This document shows positions 57,901 to 64,000 of a stretch of DNA of 64,000 nucleotides, one piece after another. Position 1 is the stretch's first letter; each line of letters opens with the position of its first letter. The DNA lies in assembly GCA_005784505.1 (NCBI GenBank), contig VCAZ01000063.1:1050001-1114000 (forward strand). The letters run 5' to 3'. The position numbers and the translations under genes were made by a program. The stretch is from Bagarius yarrelli (lineage: Eukaryota; Chordata; Actinopteri; Siluriformes; Sisoridae). Below the pieces are notes generated by a model, which was given only the letters and a program-made list of their open reading frames with translations, did not search any database and had not been told where the DNA came from.

Positions 57901-60900
57901 GGGACGTAGAAACTGCAGTCCCTGTAGATGGAAAAATGCATATAAATATATCACAACACATTTCATATACTGTAATTATACTGTAAAGAAAAACTCACCA
58001 GGTGAGGGCAAAGGTCTAAATGTCCCACCAGCTGGTCTCCTGTTGTGAAGGTGACCAGAAGTTTTCGATCCTGAGTCCAGTTTAGAGTTGGGAGATGGGG
58101 TGCTGGGTGTGAGCTTCATTTCACGAGCAGCCTCAATAGAGTCCATATCTACGAATCATTTGATGTGGCAATAAATCTTCTAAGATTTTTGTTTATTTAT
58201 ATCATGTCATAGTGTTACATTTTGTTGACAAGACTTTTTTTTAGCTTGCTATTGATAGTTTTCATGTGACGCCACACCCTTAGGGGCAAAAAAGGCTAGC
58301 TTCTGCTGTGCACGGTTACAAACTAAGCGGTTTCTTTTATTTAGCCAAAATGCTAAATAGTTATTGTTAAATGGGATGCACCAACCAACAAGAATACAAG
58401 CCTGAGCTAAACTTTTATCCTAGTCACAATATAAGTTGAGGGATTCTACACAAGATAAATGTAAACATTGCAGAGGTGAAGATTTTTTAATACTGTGGCA
58501 GGTGCTATTTATGGATTGCAAGTGCCCAAAATTTGCAGTTTGTTTTCATTTCTTTTTTCGAAAGCTGATTCAATTCAGTTTGACACAGAACAAATTTTGA
58601 TAGGCTTGTGTTGCGTTTCTACAGAGATCCCAGTGTAAGACACCATGTTTGCTAATTACTTAGCGCGCTCATAGGTCACCGCTCAGTCATGTGGATGAAA
58701 ACTATCAATAGAGAGAGGGGTGGTACCAGGATTACTAAACCAAGAAATTCTTTTAAGTTTAATTATTCCTAAAGAGCAATAAAAAAAACAGTATACATTA
58801 CATGCTGAACCTCTTTATTATTTTTTAGTTAAGTCTTTAAGTGGTTTTAAAAGGTTTCATTTAAATCAAAAAGATTTTTACTTAAAAGGGTGGGGGTGAA
58901 GGCTGTTTTTTTTTACGAATACATTACTGAATAACAACATGCAATATACCTTATTCATATTATTGTTAGCATTCATTAGCATATAACATGTACAACCTAT
59001 TTTTTTTTTTTAGATTTATTTCTTTTTAAAAATCGTTTAAAGCAAACGCACCTTCGTGATGTTTTGGGCTGTGTGCGATGGTGCAGTTCTCTTCCTGATT
59101 GTGCGCTAGATGTGGCAGTTTCCCCGGCGATGAGGGTTGTACATCAGTAACACTAAAGGTGTATTTGCATGGCTTTCGTGGGTCGACTGTGCTCCAGTAC
59201 CACCGAGCACACCTAAAAGCAACACACAATATTCTGAAAAGTACTGCTTTGTGTCAGGACATATCTAGCTACAAGTTGAGTCAGAGGTGTAGCTGTCTGG
59301 AGATTTTTTGGCACCATAAAATTGCTAATAATGTATGTATATCCATACCACAAAATAAACTATATGTATATTAACACAACACAATGTTATCATTTGTTAC
59401 TTACTGGTAGCCCACAGGATACAGTTTTCCAGAGTTGGCCGATAACTCGGTCAGCACACCCAATTTGCGTATCTGCAATGACCCTATGATACCAAAAATA
59501 AATAAGACTGTGTGCAAATCACTAGGAAAAACAATTCAATGCACTAAAATAGTTTACTGTCCTAGTTACTTTCATTTATTCATGATCGTTACATGGCGGA
59601 TGATTGATCCATTTCCTACTGAGATTAAAATCCTACAGGTTTCCATACCTATCATTACATTAATAGACTCTGGTTCCAAGCCTGTCAGAAACTTCCGTCG
59701 AAGGTTAATGCCGTCAAAGTCCACATAGACTCGCCGGAGAACCTCGAACCCGTTCATTATCTATAAGAAAGTGAATCCACAGTTTAATACACTAGATGCG
59801 CATTTGATATAAGGGTAAAGAATTTGCAAAACACTAAACCTTGTTGTTGACGAGGTCACGGTGTCTGTAACAGTAGACCTTCTTATCACTCTGAAAGACA
59901 CAATGGCTGGCACGAGCACACATGAAGTGGTAGTTACTCTGACAGGAAGAGAGGCAGCAGCCCACCGTCGCCCCTGTATGGCTACACCGCTCGCATCGCT
60001 GCAAAGAAACCACATGATCACTTGCTGCGTTTGGTTTTAAACACAAGCCAGAAAACAGGAATTGATTTTTAATTTATACTAACCATAAAACGGCCTCTGG
60101 CTACAGATCGGTGCACATGCAGCAATGCCCCCCTGACCTCCTGAACCTCAGCTGACCAGATGCAGCAATTTACATGAGCCCACTCATTTTGACCCAGGTA
60201 CAGCAACCTTCCTGCATCCTATAAACACACTTATCAGACAGCTGCATGCAGAGGTGTGTAATAACATTCAACCATAATAATTTGACTAGCTTACATTGGG
60301 TTTGGCGTCACCCTGTTGCTGACAGAGAGAACAGTGCCGTGCATCTACACTACATCGGCTGATGTTATGCGGATCTGTAATTCAAAAAGACATGAATACA
60401 AGGCTTTAGGTTAAAATTCAAAGATTGCCCAGTTAAAGATGAATTTTTAACACAATGTGCAAAAAAGTGAACTCTCTCCATCAGGCCTGAAGCTTGTGTT
60501 GCTCATTTTAACTTTATTCTATTCAGTAATTACAAATTAACCAGCTAGATTCAAACTCAGTCTACCACTAATGTTCACCTTCTGTGTGTGCATTTAAAGG
60601 AAGGTTTTCCTGGTCCTCGTTTGCCACACCAAAGTTGTGCTCCTCCAACCACTGGGCATAAGTGTGCTCTTCTGATGGTGGGACTATGGCCTCGGGAAGC
60701 ATGCCGCTGTGCAACAGAGGAAACAATTGATCAAAACTCGATAAATCTTTCAGTAACTTAACATCTCATTTCATTCCACTAATGCAATACTACCAACATA
60801 TTATAGTCGATGTCTGCATAGAGCAAAAAAAAAATCATGACCACCCAAGTCACTATTTGTTTAACCTGTCTCAATCCAGAAATAGATACTGGCAATTTGG

Positions 60901-63900
60901 GGTCAGTTTTTTCCCCACAACCATTAATCTTCTAAACACCGCTAGGACACTCATGACTCACTACACTTCAACATTCTGCAGTTCTGCATTACTCTGTAGA
61001 TCCCGCTACATTTTCTCTATTCAATGTAATTTATAATGTGCATATTGTTAATTTATAGGATTACACTAGTTTATCTTACTATAAACTATTTGTACATTTC
61101 TGGCATTAACAGACACTCTTATCATTCTATTGAGCAGTTGAGAGAGTTAAGAACCTTGCTTTGTTTTTTTCAGCATTTGTCTGACCAAAAAATCTATTTG
61201 GCAGCCTGTATGGCGTGAAGGGACACCCGAATTGTTCAATTTTATAGAAACGTTTAGGTGGATGTCAAGCAGGGTGCCAATATCTGACCATATGCTTAAG
61301 CCCAAAATCTCAATTTAAAATATTTATAAAAGGTCTTCATAGGTGTATGCGACACAGCATTTTACGTACTATATAATTATGAATGGGTAGTAATACATTT
61401 TGTAATATCTGATGGTTTTAACAGCAGTATTTCCATTTATTTTTTTAATACTGTAAAAAGGGGATACCTCAGAAATTCTTTTGATACAAGCTTCCAAGCT
61501 TTAGGGTCATGACAGTCAAACCAAGTAAATGTTTGCTCCAATAACTGTAAAATAACAATTACACGATAAACTATTCACAACTGATAAGTACACATTTCTT
61601 TCTCACAAAAGAAACTAACATTATACTAACAATAATTGTGATTTATTAAATATTTGAATAACTTGGTTTACTTTAATATATAAAGCTTTGGCCTGGGCGG
61701 TTGGCCTCTGCTCCTCTGGAACTGCTTCTTCTTGCTGTAGCTGCTTTACCAGTACAGTCACCACATCCTCATGAAACAATTTCTGTTCGAAAAACATATC
61801 TTAGCAAAAAGACACACAGCTCATTAAACTGGAAACTTCCAGTTATGGCAGGGCAGTTAAACACTCACCAACGATGTATACAAGCCATCTTCGAGCTTTC
61901 TCTGCACAGCATGAAGATCGCAAACCGCCTTCCTACTGTCGGAATCCAAACCGGCTTCACACTGGTTTCAAGATCACAAAACATTAATTTACAAAAGGCT
62001 TCAATGCAAAGTTAAATATTTTAGTCAAAAGATCCTGAACCTCTGGTAAACCCCAGCACTGCAGATCACACACTAATCTGGTTTGTTTAAATAAATCTAT
62101 GGGATTCAATACAAAATTGAACCAATTCCAGGGTCCATTTGACCACGGGCATTTTATGCATTTCTGCACCACTGGGCAACTTTAAATTATATAAATTGTT
62201 GCAATAATTTCCAAAACATTTTTGCAAACATGTTTACCAAACACATTTCTGTTTAAATTGTTTTTTTATTTTGTCCCAATTTTACTAAATCACATTTCCT
62301 TGTTTTTTTTATTTGGGTTTTCCCAATGTCTAAATCTCTCATTACCAATGGAGCAAAAATTATTATAACAAAACATGCAAACATTTCCTTCCTGATGATC
62401 TTCACACAATGTGGAGCAAAACAGTTTTCATACAATAGCATTCTAAATACTACAATATTCGCGATATGTGATACAACACTTTCTGTAACTGTAAAATGCT
62501 TTAACCAACATATGTTCTCTTCAAACCACATTCGTCTGTGTTAATTTTTTGTCTTTTTGTTGTTTGAGAAGACTTGATTTTTAGTGTAGTGTTTTTCCTT
62601 TGTGTTGTATCTCAGGTCTACATAGAACTTTGCAGCACTTAGAACTTAGAACACTCTGCATGTAGTCAACTCTTCAAAAACAGAAATACTGAACATCTTT
62701 AAGATGCCTCTTTGTTTTGGCACTAAAATCATCGGCACTAAATCATCGGCAGCAGTTTGCAGGTGTCTTGGGCTCATTGATTTTAGCGCAGTATAGTCTT
62801 TATGACTTGTCTTGGCAAAGTGTGTGCACACATTTCTCCAATTAACACCCGTGTGCCAGGTTTTTTTACTATCCGCATTAACCTAAAACTTTGACTATTC
62901 ATTTTAATATTAAGTATTAAATCGCTAATGTACCGGGAAATGCACATTAGCGGTATTTTGTTAATTTTACTATATTGTGCAGCCCTAATGTCTTCTGTGT
63001 TTTGTGCTGCAAGAAAATAATAGATAAAAAGTAATGGTGATAATTTACCAGCTTATGCACTGAACAAATGTAATTAAATGCCCATCTCTACACTTAATCA
63101 GAATAACAATACACACGTTGATTATTTGATAAAAAGATTTTAAAAAGCACCAGGTTAGTTTTCTAATATTTGTATTTATTAAAATGTTAGTAATGCATTA
63201 ATTAGGAACAAAACAGATTGGCAAATCGAGTGTCTTGTGAATCTTGAGAATAAAGGTCACCAATACAAGAACAACATACATAAAAACAGAGAGAGAGAAT
63301 AAAATAAAGAGTCTTACATCTGAGCATCTCTGGAGGTGAGATGTGGTCAAAGAGTTCATTAACCCTTTCATGATCTTCTCCAGACCAGTGTGGAGAACAC
63401 TCTGCACCACATCCTGCCAGCCACTAGGGAAGTTTTTACTGCAAGCTGCACAGGAGAACACCAGACTCTTCCCTCGCAACCTTTTCAGAATCTCATGCAG
63501 GTCATCTGATGGGGAAGAGGAAACATGGGTGAAATTTGGTTGGAAGATAAAAAAGGATAAATGTAATTAGGGATTAAGTGACATCGTTCCTTGTGGTTAA
63601 ATTGCACGTGTTAAATGTCATCCAAAGCAAACATCCAATTTCACAGCCAAGAATTACATGCTCAGACAAAGTAAATGTGCAATTTTGCTGCATCCATGTT
63701 CTAAAAACAGGTACTTATTTAGCTGGTAATTAAAATACATGTTTTAACCCCCTAACACACATCAAATTTTACAGTCAACACAGTTTGACGGTTATATTCC
63801 TGCACAGACAGAGCAAGCACTCAAAAACACTAACCTGTGAGTCCCTCACACTTAGGATGGACCCAGTGGGCACATCGGGCACACTGCATCATGGACGTGT

Positions 63901-63948
63901 CAAATTCCTGTTCGGGGTAGCACTTGAGACACACAATGCAGAAGTTTC
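50561..63948 (-). CDS. kmt2b: Histone H3K4 methyltransferase KMT2B-like (MLL family), C-terminal 1690 codons, 5' end outside window
   Basis: 22 exons: 63835-63948, 63318-63505, 61869-61961, 61672-61782, 61468-61544, 60579-60706, 60295-60374, 60084-60218, 59840-59998, 59649-59760, 59405-59483, 59052-59212, 57999-58148, 55584-57921, 55417-55476, 54677-54780, 54473-54607, 54099-54351, 52003-52110, 51822-51905, 51570-51699, 50561-50836. All junctions are GT-AG and phases close to one frame. Domains in order: PHD3, bromodomain-like region, HCF-1 motif, extended PHD, FYRN, a 779-codon linker exon with a taspase-like site, FYRC with Win motif, SET and post-SET. KMT2B rather than KMT2A is favoured by 'FRIDDFEVVDATM', 'HFMCARASHCVF', 'TFDMFDFLASQHR', 'VRVKRVSS' and 'CRRFLN'. 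It methylates H3K4 within a WDR5/RBBP5/ASH2L/DPY30 complex (family knowledge). CXXC and PHD1-2 lie beyond the right edge. Confidence 0.95.
51101..51557 (+). mobile_element. Tc1-like MITE with TIRs, inside a kmt2b SET intron
   Basis: Left end TACACTATATGGCCAAATGT then TTGTGGACATC; right end ...TACTTTTTGTCTATGTAGTGTA. The ends are inverted copies with TA at the boundaries. The interior encodes eroded transposase words (PELHEDML, then 'PRPPHPTLVSDLT') with stops. It lies between exons 50561-50836 and 51570-51699. Confidence 0.85.
52159..52325 (+). mobile_element. tRNA-derived SINE, diverged
   Basis: A-box end 'AAGGTGTTGGACTGCTATTC', eroded B box (GGGTTTATATTCC), body CCACTGCGGGGCTTCTGAGC and tail 'AAGAGCATCTGCCAAATACC'. 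Confidence 0.75.
52688..52862 (-). mobile_element. tRNA-derived SINE relic, reverse
   Basis: The reverse complement ends with 'GGCTAAGGGCATCTGCTAGA', has a TTAACTGTT body remnant and a 'GGGTTAATTTCCCAG' B-box-like word. Confidence 0.55.
52965..53425 (+). mobile_element. Tc1-like remnant (same family as 31685)
   Basis: Begins 'TTTGATTACCTGCTGTTTTT' and GTATGTTTGCCCTTTGACAA, has 'GTAAGAGACAGAATAA', and later encodes transposase N-terminal words (TGMGYKTTAKQLGKKV) after a stop-ridden start. Truncated at the right. Confidence 0.7.
53740..53920 (+). mobile_element. DNA-transposon 3' end fragment
   Basis: Words 'GGAACATGTTACAGGCATTA', 'AAGTGAATATTTGCAAGAGA' and CATTAAATATCTTGTTTTTG follow the order of a widespread fish DNA-transposon terminus. 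Recognised from memory only. Confidence 0.45.
54099..54607 (-). other. kmt2b: kmt2b FYRC domain (exons 54473-54607 and 54099-54351)
   Basis: 'PHLWFRITSDDGFSMEADSI' then EGxWKAVVERVQEAR (with V for the usual A-G spacing), 'GARVLGVLHDAVLFLLEQL' and 'RFRFHQQEKAEEELPINPSG'. FYRC pairs with FYRN to hold the two cleaved KMT2 halves together (family knowledge). Confidence 0.93.
54110..54127 (-). other. kmt2b: kmt2b Win motif (WDR5-binding)
   Basis: GCARAE, at the place of the GxARAE Win motif of KMT2A/B, with the essential central Arg kept. Confidence 0.9.
56990..57001 (-). other. kmt2b: Taspase-1-like cleavage site QLD/G in kmt2b
   Basis: The sequence reads SQLDGADSNSESD; KMT2A/B have QLDGVDDGT. 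Cleavage would be between codons at 56993 and 56992. The P4' Asp of the QxD/GxDD consensus is Ser here. Confidence 0.85.
57671..57688 (-). other. kmt2b: AT-hook-like RRGRPP motif inside the kmt2b linker exon
   Basis: Encodes SPRRRGRPPSSPSG. The GRP core flanked by basic residues matches an AT-hook, though known KMT2A/B AT-hooks are near the N-terminus. Confidence 0.7.
59052..59483 (-). other. kmt2b: kmt2b FYRN domain (exons 59405-59483 and 59052-59212)
   Basis: 'LGVLTELSANSGKLYPVGYQ' then CARWYWSTVDPRKPCKYTFS matches KMT2B 'LSDLSDCEGRLFPIGYQ' and 'CSRLYWSTVDARRRC'. The exon ends with 'NCTIAHSP', also conserved. The adjoining exon 59649-59760 holds VYVDFDGINLRRKFLTGLEP. Confidence 0.93.
59840..60374 (-). 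other. kmt2b: kmt2b extended PHD (ePHD) domain
   Basis: Three exons: 'ARHCSLCQQQGDAKPN', 'DAGRLLYLGQNEWAHVNCCI' plus WSAEVQEVRGALLHVHRSVA, and 'RCERCSHTGATVGCCLSSC' through 'YHFMCARASHCVFQSDKKVY' and CYRHRDLV. The zinc-binding Cys/His pattern looks complete. Confidence 0.93.
60658..60669 (-). other. kmt2b: HCF-1 binding motif EHTY in kmt2b
   Basis: PPSEEHTYAQW stands at the place of PPSLDHxYAQW in mammalian KMT2A/B; EHTY fits the [D/E]HxY HCF-1 binding motif. Confidence 0.85.
60707..61467 (-). other. kmt2b: kmt2b intron, with SINE-like relic
   Basis: No exon recognised. At 61094-61163 a reversed, badly eroded SINE tail/body ('TGGCATTAACAGACACTCTT', then AGCAGTTGAGAGAGTTAAG) is visible. The introns 54781-55416, 58149-59051 and 61962-63317 show nothing identifiable. 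Confidence 0.45.
61468..63505 (-). other. kmt2b: kmt2b bromodomain-like region (exons 63318-63505 to 61468-61544)
   Basis: Follows PHD3: 'LVFSCAACSKNFPSGWQDVV', 'LEDGLYTSLKLFHEDVVTVL' and LLEQTFTWFDCHDPKAWKLV align with the atypical bromodomain of KMT2B ('RFEDGHYKSV', 'LLESAFGWFDAHDPKYW'). Substantially diverged, as in mammalian KMT2B. Confidence 0.85.
63572..63682 (+). mobile_element. Dispersed repeat family R1, copy 3 (short)
   Basis: 'TTCCTTGTGGTTAAATTGCA' then GTGTTAAATGTCATCC matches 6970-7010 almost word for word and 35930-35960 less closely. Lies in a kmt2b intron. Confidence 0.5.
63835..63948 (-). other. kmt2b: kmt2b PHD3 finger exon
   Basis: Reads GNFCIVCLKCYPEQEFDTSM and MQCARCAHWVHPKCEGLT, matching KMT2B PHD3 (GNFCPIC...MMQCAQCDHWVHAKCEGLS). 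In the family PHD3 binds H3K4me3 and the CYP33 RRM. The aromatic W and Cys/His ligands visible here are kept. First exon of the gene seen from the right edge. Confidence 0.93.
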
Positions 63949-64000
63949 CTGCAAAAATGTGAAAATTGTAGTAATCTATGAACTTGCAAGAAAACATCAA

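Larger units (their letters stand above)
55584..57921 (-). other. kmt2b: kmt2b large linker exon (about 779 codons)
   Basis: Single exon between FYRN and FYRC. It opens with 'GTAVSTSHHILTISDLDDTR', matching the 'LPSxGxxxxTTHEIVTVGD' area of KMT2A. The middle is Ser/acidic-rich and carries the conserved 'YFNFSRTVV' word and the taspase-like site; the end has PQVLLINRSGQILVK and 'VRVKRVSSVSERTG', also seen in mammalian KMT2B. Mostly disordered by composition. Confidence 0.93.

Overview
This window comes from a teleost fish nuclear genome. The genes are split by GT-AG introns, introns and intergenic DNA are AT-rich and full of microsatellites, and fish-type Tc1-like DNA transposons are scattered throughout. 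A tRNA-derived SINE ending in a 'CTGGATAAGGGCGTCTGCCAAATG' type tail (written here in broken form; see the entry at 32262) occurs in at least seven body copies plus loose tails. That SINE style points to an ostariophysan, perhaps a catfish; this placement is inference from memory of such repeats. No prokaryotic operon, CRISPR array, rRNA or confident tRNA gene was seen.

All five recognised genes lie on the minus strand. From left to right: (1) the 5' part of celf3, an RNA-binding splicing regulator, in five exons from 13.07 kb to the left edge, with a 10.7-kb intron packed with simple repeats; (2) a gene-poor stretch of 14.2-22.9 kb ending in a 1.2-kb CpG-rich minisatellite; (3) a complete rprd2 (10 coding exons, 24.87-37.41 kb), whose exons join into one 1112-codon frame; (4) a complete two-exon mrps21 (38.92-40.15 kb, 87 aa); (5) a single-coding-exon gene (45.49-46.79 kb) for a protein with 13 AT-hook cores; (6) the 3' two thirds of a KMT2/MLL-type histone H3K4 methyltransferase, closest to KMT2B (22 exons, 50.56-63.95 kb, running off the right edge). 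I worked out every splice junction by hand from GT-AG sites, and the phases agree: the visible kmt2b exons sum to 1690 codons without a break.

The genes form no pathway, but three of them act around chromatin and RNA polymerase II: RPRD2 (CTD-interacting domain), the AT-hook protein (minor-groove binding, AT-rich DNA) and KMT2B (H3K4 methylation). CELF3 acts on pre-mRNA and MRPS21 in the mitochondrial ribosome. In human, CELF3, RPRD2 and MRPS21 are all on 1q21 while KMT2B is on 19q13, so the linkage here is notable.

The main items for a second look are a near-perfect 159-bp palindrome with an (AT)n centre in celf3 intron 2, an altered taspase-1 site and an internal AT-hook motif in kmt2b, the multi-AT-hook gene beside kmt2b, the minisatellite behind rprd2, a pair of TIR-bearing non-autonomous elements with 3-bp target duplications, a Tc1-like MITE only 12 bp from a SET-exon splice donor, and two orphan exon-like islands at 15.3 and 16.7 kb. 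I found no clearly novel multi-gene system.
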